Assembly: GCA_963281255.1 (NCBI GenBank)
Contig: OY725506.1
Location: 663,001-727,000 of the forward strand
Direction of reading: 5' to 3'
Length of the DNA: 64,000 bases
DNA from: Aphrocallistes beatrix
Lineage: Eukaryota > Porifera > Hexactinellida > Sceptrulophora > Aphrocallistidae
Below are positions 41,301 through 54,842 of the stretch, one piece after another. The notes beneath the pieces were generated by a model that saw only the letters and a program-made list of their open reading frames with translations, was not told where the DNA came from and made no database searches. The position numbers and the translations under genes are program-made. Within the stretch, counting starts at the first letter, position 1; every line of letters begins with the position of its first letter.

Positions 41301-44300
41301 ATTATCACTTGATTAATTGGCAGGTGCTATCTATCTCACTCAATTCGCAATAATTCATGTAATCTATTTAACATGCAATCAAGAAGTCACAATTTTTGGA
41401 TGTCATTATCACTTTGGTATTGTTAACTGCCACCTAACCTCTCAGACGATACACCCCCTCCTATAAAGTGGTTTTACTAGCAAAAAGTACGTTTATTAAT
41501 AATCTACTGAAGTAGACGTTAAAATGCCCACATAATATGGAAGTGCATCATAACACATGGCATTAGTCCGATTATTCAATTCCACGGCTGCTTACTCTGT
41601 GGGCGATGATTGTCTAAAGCGTTAGTTCGAAATACATGCATCTAGATTCAAAAGAGATTCGGCGCCAATTTAGCTTCAAAGTAATTTATCTAATGAAGTT
41701 GTGTAACAATAGCTCAACAGTTTATCATAGAGTCAGGACGAAATTGCATAACTGAAGAAATTAATGGTAGCGACGTAGAATGATACATTCAGTGTTAATT
41801 CGTCATCTATGAATGTTTAAATTTTGCTCCAACACATCAACACATGGATCAAATAATTACCTTTATTACTTCTATTCCTAGAACCTGAGTTTCTGTAGTA
41901 TTCATGTCATCAATTATGCAAATTTTAGCTGATATATTACTGCAATGAATGCTTACACAGTTTGATACATTAAAGTAATTAAAGTTTCAATAATTTACTA
42001 ACGAAGTGCTATCATGGTAAAACCATTACGAATATGTAACATCGTTATTGAATACAAATAATGGATTATCCAAAGCACTAATGTTGTCATTAGAAGCTGG
42101 TTAGTGGGTGGATTGTGTTCCACCCATTTTCTTTCATTTTGAGGAAGATCAGACTCTGGCCAGGTGGGTATTAGCTTTGAATTAAAATTTGATTGTGGTA
42201 AAGCTGGGTAAAGTTCTAAACGAAGCTTCAATAAAGTTTGTGGTTCAAGTTTAATGTTACAACATATTCAACCCGAGGAGCTTATGTTACTTTTTTATAT
42301 TCTTAACAGTCTTATTATTAAATTATGATGACACGAAAATACATGGATAACATAGCTAAAACGAATGTTCAATGGTTACAGGACACGGTGTGAAATGTTT
42401 ATTCTCTATAGTATCCCGATGGATTCGCGTATGCTTCTCATGCAGCAAGCTCATGGAATACGGTAAGCTGGATAATACTATATAAGGTAGTGCACTCCAG
42501 GTGGTTAGTGTAATGCTAGTTTTCTACTGTCATCACTTTTCATAGATTTATACATATATAGTATAGCTGCAATGACATGCACCTCAATTATAATGTCATG
42601 TCAAACGAGTTAGGTCGAATCTATGCTAATATGAAAACGATGCTTTGTCTAAATCGAGTATTTTAAATCTGCGGAAAAGTTTTTCTTTCAGTGTTGCTTG
42701 TCCTAAGATTCCAAAGATGTATATTTTATTTAAAGTTAATGAAGAGGGCTATATATGATGATACAATTGTTGTGAGGGCATATGAGTAAAAAATATCGCT
42801 CGACAGACCGAGAGTACATTGTACTAACACCACCCAGATGTGTGAAATATGCTCATATGTTCAATATGAATCCACATTTCTAGGTGTGAAAACTAATTAC
42901 ATGGTAAAACGTCTTATAAAATCGTTGAATATTTTGATAATTTAGAATATTAGAAGGTGTGAATACAATATATACTAAGATAGGAACCCACATACGAAAT
43001 GTTAGTTAAATCCTACAAGTGTCAAATGCATACTTCTTCCTCAGCCACCGCTGCGGTTTAAACAGACCACTTTTATCCCAGAAACCACCATTTTGTACTG
43101 TCGAACTGGTTTCAACCTGACCACTAACCTTTTGCATATGCCTTGTTCTTTCTTATCATTAATGCTATAACATATTATATTATACAAGCGCGCTTCGCTT
43201 GCTTTTGCTGAGGGGCTGGCGGACACTTTGTGTCCGCTGGAGGCGCCCTTTGGGCGCCTGTGGTCACCATTATTTAGTTATATGGGAGATAACATCTCTA
43301 AATACGTCTGTCTTACTGTTATAATCGATATCGCTCGAAAAATCACCAAATTTTTAAAATTTTTGATGCGTAATGATGACGTCATAACAGAGTGATGAAT
43401 CATCATTTTTTGATGATAGTTGCATCATATGTGAGATATGTTAATATACACATTCTATTAAAATTTCAGCCTTCTATCACCTAAAATGGCTGAGTTATAG
43501 TCGAAAAACTGAAATTTCTAATTATAAAAAAAGGTGACAATGACGTCATAATTCCATGATGAGTCGACATTTTGGTCTGAGCTCAGAACTTACTGGAACC
43601 ATAGCCAAAAGACTCCCACATGCCAAAAATCAGCTTTCTGCGCCAGGCAGTTTCTTCAATCAATTCGCTACAGATTGTTTACTTTACTTGCTGTTATTCA
43701 ATCTTATCCAATTTGTTTCGCATATTACATCAGTATAACATTTGCTAAAACTACAAATCGATTAACCCTGACATGATGTAAATTTCAGAAAAGTTCCATC
43801 ACACACTGTAGTGCATAAGATTTTCACACTTTCTGAAAAGTATCCAGCCACTATATTATTATATCAAACTGAATCCAAAAAATCGATTAAATTATTTCAT
43901 AGGAAATTACATATCACATGGAATATTTTATTTATGAAAAGTACTTAAGCATGTTGTCATTATAAAACAGTTGGTACATTTTCCATCAAAATATTTCAAG
44001 GGTTGATAAACCGAAAATTAACAAGTACTTACTATTCACTACGGCTTCGAATCAAATGTGAATATTTTCTGCTTCAATGTTTATTTACAATTATTGTGAC
44101 TAAGTATATCTCTAATATATTGGTATATGTTGCGATCATTGCTATAGAATGTACAGGTTGGAGTAATTAAGGAAAGAATGAACTCATTAACATCAAAGCT
44201 TAGAGCTCACCGTAGGCACCTGTTCCCTACTCCACCACTATCTACTACACAGAATTACTCAACAAAGATACAGCTCCCTTTGATCTAGCCGAACACTAGC

Positions 44301-47300
44301 CACCTAGAAATTTCTGAAGCTAATGCGCAAGTCTGAATGTTTCTCTTTCGACCAAAAAATTCTTAATAATAACGACAAGCTACCACATCCAATATGCGTG
44401 TAAAAATATAAAATTTAATCGAGAAAAAATATAAATATTATCGTCTGGTGTGGGTATAGTAATTAGGAGCATGCATAGTTATAACCAAGATACCCCTAAC
44501 TCATTATCTTCAAATAAAGCCAATATAGCGCACAGGTGTGTTCATCATGTCTGCATAGACCTGACTTAACGTGTCTTGCGTTCTGTTGCTAAATCTGGAT
44601 CAAGAGAAAGGCTAACCAACTTCAATTGCTCGGTTTCTTCTATCAATAAACACTCCCAGCGACCAATTTGTATGCGGCTTATAATACATTCTCTCAATTG
44701 CTGACCTATTCTGAGTCATCGCAAAATTCCAGAACCAGTTTCCATAGTTACAGTGATTGGTGTCCATTTCCTTATGATGGTATAAACGAGAACATAGTTG
44801 TGTTTGAATACATTTAATATTATGGATATTCAGGAGTAGATATTATGTACTTCATTGTAGATATCAGATGTTAAGCAAGCAAACTTCCTTAGAAATACTA
44901 AAAAATGATTAGAAATCTCCTTCATAGCTTTTAAAAATATTTCAACACTAACCACCTCTCCCGAGTATCAAAGATAAATCAGGTGTACGGTGAACTTTGG
45001 GAGGAGAATACAATTGTTCATTGATGTGTGCTATTGAACTTCTGCCCACATCTATATTTATTCCCAGACTTTGATTAAAACGCCCGTATATCTCTTTATC
45101 AGATGGGAGCGTAGCAATTCAAACCTTTACGGAGTAGTTGGACGGATGAAAGGAGGAGTGTTCTGTATATACCACAGAGCACATCAAAAGGTGAGGAAAT
45201 ATATCAGAGTATTGTATGTAAACTGATTTATGTTATAACTCTCCAGATTCCTTATGAAGCCAAATATTTACATTGTGTAGTAGATACTGTAAGCTAATAG
45301 GCGGTTCTACAATGATTGGGAGAGGAATCTGATACTTCGGCCTTGTTATATCCTTTATTGTGTTGTCCAGTGGGATGTGATCACTTTGAAAAGTACATTA
45401 AGTTCTTTGATTTTTACAAACTGTAAAGTGGCTGAAATGCTTCACAATGCAATGGGCAGGTGTTGATTTTTAATTGACTTTTAGTAAATTCAGTGATCTA
45501 CTTTTAAGAATCTTTAAAAAATATCAACATTCTATTTTTATCTAATTAAATAAAATATTTCATGAAGAGATAATGCAGAGATATGAAACAGTCATAATTC
45601 CATGAAGATTCTGTCAATATTCATGTACAACTCTGCTCAATAGAGCCACTGATTAACCGATTAATCGGGTCAGTTTTGCAGAACCGGAATAGCTCCTACA
45701 AATAGAAGCCAATACTGAATTACATCAATTGAGAACTCCGCTTATTCGAGACAAAATATCTAGACCTGATGTGACCCGAAGCTGAGTCAACTGTATCTAG
45801 AAATTATTTTCAAACTCTTGAAATTTAATTATCACACGTTTACCTCGCTGAAGCACATTCTTATCAAGTGTTTCAGTGTTGTAATATGCTTCTCGTCCGA
45901 TCTAGTGTTCATGTGTAATAATTAATTTAAATATTGAACCTTCTATTTTCACTTCTTGTTATTAGCGAAGAAACTATGTTTCCATTGTCTGAGATTGTTG
46001 GCAAGGAGGTGCGATATAACTTCTGTGGAGCAATTTACGCGGAATACATTTCTTACTGTCAAAGCTTTGATTAGTTACTTGGATTATAATTAAAATAACG
46101 ACACGTAATCTTTCTGAACACAGCTCAATAGTGATTACTCACCTCTTCAATTAGTTCTCTTTCAAACATGACTAACTTGTTGAAAACCTCACATTTCTCA
46201 AGTTAGTCCAAGCTTTAGATTGAAATATTTGCAACTAGTATCAAAATTTTAGGACTCTTTTGCCAACTAACCCATACAATGTCGTTCAAGACATCACATA
46301 GTAGTATTTCTATGATCTGCGAATTTAAAACAATAAATTTAGAGATCGTTTTGCCCAGTTATGTCATAAAAAAAGTGAATTGTCTTTTGTGTCATCAAAT
46401 GTCTGATGAATCATCTCTTAAGAATTTCTTTGGAATTCATGATATCAACATTAATATTATAGATAAGAATATACTCTTATATAATTTTCAAATTTACGTT
46501 TGAATTTCAAGGTTTCTTCAGCGTACTACAAAAAAATTTTAAATTAAACCTTAATCAGGTCAAATGTTCCCGCAAATTTAAGAATATTGGTTTCCATAAT
46601 ATTTCTGGTGGCCTTTAGGGAACTTTAAGATGGGTTGTAATTAGTATTAGTGAGATCTTTATTCAAATATATTAAGTACGGGTCTACATTTTTGAGGAGT
46701 TGATGTAACAAAATATTTGATTGCCTAGCGTGTAGGTTCTTTAATCGACAATCCAGTGTCACTTTAGAATTTCTCGAGGATTCTATGTCATGACCAGAAC
46801 AGACTTGATGTAACAACACATATAAGCTATCCAACTAAACCAAACAAAGAGCAAAACATCGCGTTTGAAATCTAAGCATATTACATGATATCATTACGAT
46901 TATATTCGAAGTAGGACAAATAACTGTTCCTTAATTTGACACGTGTTATTGCCTTGTGGACAGCTCAACTCTGACACATTATGATAGCATTCTGTAACAC
47001 GATATTCCAACTATATTTACCTTTCTATTCGCTTTGATTCTTTACGTCTAATGCTATCTCTTACCGAAATGCTATCGAGTGCGCTCAGATATTACTTGAT
47101 CCATTCTACACTCATTAAGATAAGGACTAATAAGTTTTCGAGTGTTAAGAACCCAATTCAGATGAAAATCTAAGAAACGAATTCCATTGAGTCTCGGGGA
47201 GATTAGGGTATTCGCACTCTAGCATAGTTTTCTGATTCAGATGAATCGCCTAGATTCGTATTATCGATTCACGACAATAAGCGAGAGGCGTTTATCGAGT

Positions 47301-50300
47301 GTGATTGACGGGGTAAAACACTCAATTCTGACTATAAAGTTCCCTGTTCCTGACATCTCAGGAGCTAGACAGCTCTAGTATTGTATGGTTTATGACTAGT
47401 CAAGATTCCACTTAAAACTAAAGAGCAAATCTCATGGTATGTTGTGAAATAGAGAGATATCATACAAAGTTGCCTAACATATTTAAAATAATTGAATAAC
47501 TCTGTTTGGCTATTTTACTGATAAAACTTTAAGAAAACGGACTAACTTTAAGCAAGTCTGGTTAACTAATGGTCTCGATTAGTTGCGAAAAGTCGAAGGA
47601 TTCTAACAAGTCTCCAACTGAAAACAAGCCCATAGATGGAGACAGAATTAGTGCGTGACTGTTAGAAGTAGAAATCGATGGTGGAATTATCGTATACTCA
47701 TCTTCTCAATGCTAATGTTGATGTGTAATTCTCGTAATTTATTCCTAAGGACTATACGATGCCATAACAGGTCCACTCTCCAGTGTGTTTAGAAAGTCGT
47801 AAGATGATCAAATTAACTCAACTAACCTTATTTGGCCATTGCCGGAGTCAATATGTGAGTACAACAGATGTAGACGCATCGCCTAATCCGATCTGAGATG
47901 TTGTGTCATAACAAACTTTTCGGGGCAATTTATCGAATTTCCAATATAAACGTGTTACTTACATTGATACTTTGGGATATTCCTTGGAAGTATTCCTTTC
48001 ATCTACGTGTATTATGCATATGTCCTAGGCGCCATATGGACTAACTATATATGATTTACTTGAGCTAATTCGTTAGGAATGCTCAGCTTCTTATTGGTTG
48101 AACTTGACTCACTCCCACTGATTAGTCCCACGTCCCACCACTATTCAAGAAACAGACGGATTGAGAATTCCAGGCTTCTTAGTGCGGTAGAATTTTTGAA
48201 TAGAGGCAAAAATTTTAGAGGCATAAATTTTGATTTTATTTTTAGATAAATGTGATATTTTTAGACAATAATAATTTTTAGAAGAAACAATTTTGAAAAA
48301 GTTAGGGCGTAAGAAAGAAAGAAGAGCCTAGAAAAGGCAATAATTTCCTTTCAACTGTTCCATGTTTCGTCTAAAGTAGTTTAATATCTAATTTAAAATC
48401 AGATAGTGAGTGAGTGGGAAATGTTGCATTGCTGTTAGGATGAATGATAACGTGATTACTGCATATAACTTCTATATTTGCATTCTGCATGAATCCATTA
48501 AAAATCTCTCTATTTTCCCAAGTAGATATTAATGTAGTTTTAAGGGGCTTCAAAACAGTATTTTATTCATTTTAATTAATTAAATTAAAACTATTTCTCT
48601 CTGAACTTAAAGCAGAAGTATATCCATTCATTTCCTCCGGTCTGAATATTTACGAGATCTATGAATGTTCTTAACAGGATGAGCAGTGAAAGGAAGAATT
48701 CCACGCACTAACGTTACTAACAGATTAACATACTAATTACGGACTATCAGGATATCACCAAAGAAATCGAATCACAGACAATTTATTCTTTTCACTGTCT
48801 GCTCTTACATTAATACAAATTGGCCATTCTACTCCACATGTGCACGACAATCTCCGAATTAAATAATCCCCAAACTAATTGTTAGGTATAATAGAAATAA
48901 AATACAGAAAAACTGTCTTGGATAAGTTTATTTAGATAAATCCATTAGAAACTTGAGTCGTTATTCTAGCAACATTATAATAATTTATGCAAATCTCATT
49001 AAGCATCTGATGGAGGGTAAATAGTATAGTGTGTGGTCATTAGGAGAGAACGAATATATCAATTTACATTGAGAGCTTAGAATGTGTAATGTATTCTATT
49101 GAATGAATCGAGTCAAGATTTATCACATGTAAAATCATAATTGATTATCCAACGATCGGACAATGACAAATAATTGTTTTGATAATGGTCGGGTTTTAAC
49201 AAACAGATGATCACACAATTATCCGTTAAATTAATGGGAGAGTGAGACGGGTAGAAATTCCAATGGAAACTACGAATAGTAAACTTCGAAAATCGAAGTA
49301 TTAATTCATTCGTTTATTTTTGATTTAATAGCTATACAACCCTTCTTCTTAATTAAACATACGGTAATTTCAGAAATATTCTCAAGTCAATTTTCCGACA
49401 TATCGAATCCCACTGGAACATAATCATGATAGATTCAATTAGCGAGTATTATACTCAATACATGAGAGCAAGATCAGTCCAACTCACTCAAGTAATTATA
49501 ATGATGTTCCACCACTTAAAAGTTAGAATGGGTTAATTATTGATGTCTGGATCGTGGTGGTAGAATCATATGCAAACCGTATATTGATCTGTGTAACTAT
49601 GCTTTCAAGTTGCTTACACAATCGAAGCTGGTTCACCTGTGCAATTACTACCACTACTGTTGTGTGTTAACATCATAAAATTTTGATGAAGTTTAAAATG
49701 ATGACACACCACCATATGTGCTAGAACCTCTGAAATTCATCTTTGTGAAATACAGGTGCATTGAAATGTTAGTCAATTAAGTCGTTCAAAAGGACTATCA
49801 AATCTTAATTAAGAATATCAATTAAAAAGTTTTCTAATTCTGAAAATATGGTAGTCTAGCTAGCATCTGGCTCGTCGGTCCATACATCCATCACTACCGA
49901 ATGGAGTAAAACACAAAATCTGAATAATGGATTCCCTCAAACCATTTCAAAGGAAAAAAGAACATTCCAAAAATGTAAAAATAATTGCGGGGGCTATTAT
50001 ATTGATATTTTTATCAGTTTAAAATTTTTGTGGCATTACATTAATTTACATAGAAATAGTACTAAGGTTATCAGAGAAGTCATCGAAAAAACAAATTAAC
50101 TAGATCGAAAAGGAGTTAATTTCGAAAATATTCCTGGAGGTATTATATACGTAAATTCTATTGAAATAAATAACTTTAGCAGACATTTTCAGAACAATGA
50201 ATGAATATATTCTACAAAAGTATCCTGAAAAGCAAATCCTGAAAAATTGAAACTCATTTGATAACTATTCCTGGAGCACATTTCCTCCTAGAATACTTAC

Positions 50301-51785
50301 TCAGTTCATGTCAGCAGCACATGATGAAATAAATCACGATTCGTTTTCAAACCTTTGAAGAAATCTACTTTGCAAAAGTCAAATTGTTACTACGCACAAT
50401 TGAAACTATCGTATGCATCAAGCAGTTCAAAGGAATTGAAAGAATGACAAATACTGAACACACATTAACACGTGTTATGAGAGTTGAACCTGCAAGATGG
50501 TGAGGTGTATGAGAATACCGCATCAGCTGCACACGTTATATTTCAAAACATAATAATTCTAGTAAGCAGAAAGGTGATTTTGCTAAAAACAACAAATACA
50601 AAATAACAATAATAAACTGTCAATGAAAATACCTGTAATCTTGTCCAACAAAGGGTATTTCATTTTTCCATCCCTCGGGATTCGGATTACTTTCATTATT
50701 TGACATACGGGGGGTGGGGGGGTAAATAACCCCAAAGCTGTACAAACAAGTTTAAACATCACATGAATGTACTTACCAGAGTATATTTCATCTTTTTCAA
50801 ATAATTATTTTAATCAGCAATACAACTAAATACTAAATTTCAATCCTTACACAGAGAATGAAGCGGTTATCACACAATTGTAAATCATTTGAAAATGCTG
50901 AGTTTTATTAGAGGATACTTGATAAAATAATTCGATGTTGCTATATCAGAAATTTAGGTGCTATGAAATATAATCTAAGTGAAAACTCATTAAGCAAATC
51001 GTTTAGCTATTCATAGCGTCAACGTCTACACATTTACTTCACATGCCTATTTAAATTTAAAATAATATGTTTGCTTTAGTTCTTTCTAACATAACACATT
51101 AGTATTCTAATGTAAAAATATGTGAAATTTCACTCCACCAAATTTGGTTACAAGTTCGAACAAAATCCCTCACATCAGAATTTATAACCTGAGTTATAAT
51201 TATATTATAAACTTGTAGAGTTGCAATCAATGAAGGTTATTGTGTTACTGATTGAGTGTCTGTTTCACTGCACTCCCTCCTTCTAGAGTAACAGAATATC
51301 GAATTGGATCTATATAGTAACGGATAGACTGAATAAAAATGTCCTGTCACATGCACTGAGCTGGAGGGTGGATCGTAATACAATCATACTTCTAATTTAG
51401 GTCCATCCATTCGATACCCTGTTATAGACATGTAGTATAGCTCCATAGATCACTTTTACGTTAGTGCTGTACTTTCCTGAGTGCATACACTCAACACTAC
51501 CCATTTTCTACGTAATCCGTATTAACAATCAAGTACCTCTAGATAGATAGGAACACTGTTTAAGCTCTAGCATTGCATATTTCCAATCTAGATTTATTTT
51601 AATGTGCTTCTATGAATTTACCAAATCATATAAGATTAATGCTGCCAGTTGGTTACCGTATAACTCTATAGATTCCCACAAGCATGAAGGAGCCCACACT
51701 GAAAGGCCTCAGTTGGCACTACTCAGCACCACTCTGCGCAACCAGCAGCCAATCCAAAGCCTATCTCTACCTTGCAAGCGCATGA
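35322..51785 (+). CDS. NUP37: Nucleoporin Nup37 orthologue (WD40), nine exons, complete
   Basis: Exons: 35322-35462, 35787-35923, 37232-37304, 38105-38183, 40568-40677, 40901-41079, 42412-42462, 45103-45190, 51672-51785 (stop TGA). All phases join, giving 323 aa (human 326). Nup37 is a seven-bladed WD40 propeller of the Y-shaped Nup107-160 complex of the nuclear pore, also at kinetochores. Alignable landmarks are VFHGRDINHVAWSP, GQHADTINEIMFSPNE, SDDYTCKIWDVNTNQE, SPGISVNFHSD, KIGFYDIRSHTAVTSLE, CAHWAPSEVNL, RWERSNSNLYGVVGRMKGG and the terminal GLSWHYSAPLC. Exon 3 was placed by frame and by its spacing to human Nup37; it is the least certain. Introns reach 6.5 kb and carry repeats of families A, C, D, H, I and J. 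Confidence 0.9.
36340..36575 (+). repeat. Dispersed repeat family H, copy 1 (NUP37 intron)
   Basis: About 235 bp sharing CTCGCTCCTGGAAATTCTAT, TTGGACCATATATTCCTTAT and CACACCTTTTCTCAAAAGG with the inverted copy at 38410. No terminal repeats recognised. Apparent open frames over it are not genes. Confidence 0.7.
37590..37772 (+). mobile_element. MITE family C, copy 3 (intact)
   Basis: 183 bp between TA dinucleotides, CAGTAGAACTCTGATAAGAC to AACCGAGTTCTACTG. The arms are inverted repeats built of CGTACTWA/TTAGTACG-like modules. This uninterrupted copy shows the empty site of the hAT-like element in copy 1 (ATGGATTT occurs once). CAGT ends and TA target indicate a pogo/Tc1-type family. Confidence 0.85.
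37804..37942 (+). repeat. TIR element family A, copy 6 (good ends)
   Basis: TGCCAACTGTCCCGCTTTTA at the left; GCTCAGGTTGGCA at the right. Together with outer bases the ends read CGTACTTGCCAAC and the complement CATACATGCCAAC, so the terminal repeat is about 13 bp. Confidence 0.75.
38410..38880 (-). repeat. Dispersed repeat family H, copy 2, containing a family I insertion
   Basis: The complement matches 36340-36575 over more than 200 bases, including GGAAATTCTATTGGACCAAG. At 38657 the octamer-plus-one CATCAAAAA precedes family I copy 3 and recurs after it, so element I inserted into or beside this copy. Confidence 0.7.
38666..38837. mobile_element. Palindromic MITE family I, copy 3, with perfect 9-bp target duplication
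   Basis: 172 bp, GGTATGGTGGAAATAGTTCG to AACCATTTCTGCATTACC, flanked on both sides by CATCAAAAA. A 9-bp duplication is characteristic of Mutator-like (MULE) transposition. No coding capacity. Confidence 0.85.
39699..39857 (-). repeat. hAT-like MITE family J, copy 3 (inverted)
   Basis: Starts TAGTGGTTTTCAAACTTTTT and ends CCCCAGGTTGGGAGCCACTG, the complement of copies 1 and 2. It lies in the NUP37 intron 38184-40567. Confidence 0.75.
42463..45102 (+). other. NUP37 intron, 2.6 kb
   Basis: AT-rich, except for the hairpin cluster at 43187-43259. No coding exon recognised. Confidence 0.6.
43187..43259. repeat. Cluster of three consecutive perfect hairpins (family G)
   Basis: In order: AAGCGCGCTT with the CAAGCGCGCTTCGCTTG motif; GCGGACACTTTGTGTCCGC; GGCGCCCTTTGGGCGCC. 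Fragments of the same blocks recur near 5798-5836 and 55377-55398, and the first motif near 31 and 8244. Probably part of a dispersed repeat whose ends I cannot define. Within a NUP37 intron. Confidence 0.75.
45191..51671 (+). other. NUP37 last intron, 6.5 kb
   Basis: A large AT-rich intron. One MITE (45626-45793) is recognisable; otherwise I see no exons, transposase fragments or RNA genes on either strand. Short open frames at 46279 and 48371 have no coding character. Confidence 0.6.
45626..45793. repeat. MITE family D, copy 3
   Basis: Starts CAACTCTGCTCAATAGAGCC and ends GCTGAGTCAACTG-TA, with ATTAACCGATTAATCGGG and GAGAACTCCGCTTATTCGAG modules colinear with 2515-2666. More diverged than copies 1 and 2. 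Confidence 0.6.
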
Positions 51786-54613
51786 AGAGCTCCAACCGTA
51801 ACTGCAACCTGGCAATCTCGATCGAATTCATACTAAACATACTCATTACAACTTATTTTCTTGTTTTGGCAATCAATTTGAATTTACATGTAATTAGTTG
51901 ATAAAAAAAGAATTCAGATTATCAAGTAGCGTCTACACGGGAGAGAGAACTTTTGTAATTCCAGTATACATATTTTTATGATCTCGTGTCATGAAAGCCA
52001 AACACTTGGTAATATCTTATCAGATGGCGTTCAATTGTACGGCATCTTCTGATCAAAACAATCTGACAGTTTTTATCACTAACAGTTCAATACATCTGAG
52101 GGTTTATGTTACGATGGCAAAATATATTTAATTCTTAATTAAGTGTAGAAAGGCGAACGACATGCACTTGGTTTATTGTTCGGCTATTATCAAATTATGC
52201 GAATTTTACGAAGAAGACAATTCTCGGGATTAACTTGTTTGTCTTAACCCTGTACTTATTAGTTGATAGTTCATCCTAGCCAATCAGAAATAACAGGTGT
52301 TTGTTCGTTACTATTTAACTTATCTCTGAAAGGAATGCCGAGAGCTTTTTCCCCAAACTTCCATGGAAAGAACGAAAAATGTCTGATTCCAACTTTTCTG
52401 AGTCAAATTATTATTTCAGCCTCCTACTCCATCGAATATTTGAACGTATACGATTGGTGAAAATATTTTAAATATGTTCAACCATGATAATCCAATATAT
52501 CCAAATAAGGAAAATGTGCCTCTGCATTCCAGCTGAAATTCCATTTTATCAAAGTTTAATTGCTAAACTTTCAATATCCTTGCTTATACCTAAGTGACTT
52601 GTAAACATTCATTTAAGGAAATTTATATTGTACAAAAACGCTTTCCTATTATAAATAATGTCAACATAAACCAAAGGCGATCGAAAAGGAGTGAAATTAA
52701 GTAATTTGAGTATTCATATCATGCTAGTGTTGGTCAACACGTGTTTCAATTTGGGTTTTCAGGACCAAAATCGACCAGATGATAATTTAGTTAAAGAATT
52801 TCGAAGTAAAATAATTGATTGAAATTTAAAGTTATTGAGAAAGAGAAATGGCTACTTTACAGACACAAAATGATTGAAATATATTTCTTGAAATTTCAAT
52901 TACTATTTAATTACCACTTTTTTATTTTTCCATTGATGTTGTTAATTATTCTTTACAACCATTAATTCCTTCACATTAATCAGATTTGCGAACTATACAG
53001 TTTTTAGCAAGTTAACAAATTATCAGTTAGTAAACACATCTTTAAGGTCAAAGTTACAACCCGATTGAATAATAGCAGCCTGCAGATTCACTTTTTGACA
53101 CCTACCTCTTATCCAAGGATTATCATCCATTCGTCTAGACGACTATGATGAATAGTAGTGGAATGGGAGGCCATTAACTACTCTTAAGAACTCCAACTTA
53201 ATCTGAACGGTCATGGACTACGTTATAAGGAAAAACTCGCTTACTGCAAATACATCTAAGTCAGATCTCTGTTTTAAACTAACAAAGATTGAAATATATT
53301 TTGTGCGGATTCGAAATATTCCTCAAAGAATTAAACTAGGTGGACATCTGCTTCAATCGATGATTAACTTGCAGTTAGGACATATCAAATAGCAAAAAAC
53401 AGAAGCATTTGAAGTACGAACTAAGTTTATTGACTAGTTAACATTTGGTAATGGGCCTGAAGTATTCATATGAGTATACAGCACTCACTAGAGAAATCTT
53501 AGCGATCAACAGATAACGTTCATGTTTCATTAGAGCTGTATTGTTTTATGACAGGAGTACGCTAGTTTTGATAAACCTTAAGATAAGGGACGATGGCTAT
53601 TCTGGAAATATCATAACAAAGTGTAAACACATGCCGATTTCTGTAACGATCCAGTAATTAGATGCTCATTTCGCTGAAGGTATGCTATTACTGGACTTGA
53701 TGTACTTGCTGTAAGGGCATTTATGAAATGGGTCCACAATAAAGTTGAGGGAATAAACATACATACTTGACATTGTTCAACTGCATGTGTATTAAAAGGC
53801 TTCAAGGTTACAACTTATCAGTTTGTCGTGAATTCATTGAATTCAAGTATTTTAGGCTATTAACAGTTCAGATAATTGTTCCCACTCAGTTGTATGAAAT
53901 TCCTTTCAATGAAGCATACAATTAACATTTGTTAATTCATATTTTCTAAATTAAATCAAAAATAGTTTCTGACCAGTTAATAACGTTTGTACAATCCAAT
54001 CTATTTTAAGTATTTAAAAATTATATTATAGTTTAAGAGTAGCTGACCACTGAATTAAAAGGTTATAATCACTGTCTCGTGATCATGAGTATATCATATT
54101 ATGAGCTTCTATGTATTGAAAAGCTATGTAATAATGACGTGCCATATAAAAATGTTTGAATGTATATATGATAAACAAAATATATATTTATTCAACCATA
54201 AATTGTGTATAGTGTGATTCGCAAAATCAAACTAGTTTGAATTTTCGTCTGATTTAACTTTTCTCTATAAAGTAATCTCAGTTTCAAAACCAAATATCAT
54301 GAATGACTAACTATTTTCCAGTTGAATAAGTCTCTATGACTGATTGAAGTCGAGGGTTTGCTTTGACTTTAAATTCGTAGAGTAAAATCAATGAACATTT
54401 TTCCAGTAATTATATTTCATTGCAATAAAAATTTCACACTTGTTACATAAAAAAACTTGTGAGAACGTTATTAATTCATGAAAACATTGACCACAACACG
54501 TGCCACCATACCACAACCTCAAACTGTAATGTTAAGTAATGAAGCAAGCAATTATGTCATAGAACATTCGGTCGAATAAATTCGAGATGAATAATGTTTC
54601 GGGATACAGAGTA

Positions 54614-54787
54614 CAGTGGAATTTGCTTATTAGCAACTCCCTTATTAGCAATATTGCTCTATTAGCAACCAATCTTCAGGTCCCAGGTGAAGATTTTGTA
54701 TTAATTCTGTTCCCTTATTAGCAACTTCGCGTATTAGCAACCATTTTATGAGCAAAAACTAGAGTTGCTAATAAGGGAATTCCACTG
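54614..54787. mobile_element. Palindromic MITE family F (intact, TA duplication)
   Basis: 174 bp between TA dinucleotides. The outer ends CAGTGGAATT and AATTCCACTG are perfect inverted repeats, followed by CTTATTAGCAAC on one arm and GTTGCTAATAAG on the other; TTATTAGCAA recurs inside several times. Pogo/Tc1-type non-autonomous element. Confidence 0.88.
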
Positions 54788-54842
54788 TATATGAAACGTA
54801 TACATAAAGTATATAGATTAAAAAATAAAATTTGTTTGGATA

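Noticed and set aside
45967-46012. Candidate NUP37 exon reading EETMFPLSEIVGKE
   Set aside because: Wrong phase after exon 8 (45190); the exon at 51672-51785 joins in phase and matches the Nup37 C-terminus with exact spacing.
51602-51901. 99-codon frame overlapping the last NUP37 exon
   Set aside because: A different frame of the same bases; the frame starting at 51672 gives the Nup37 C-terminus and stops at 51785.
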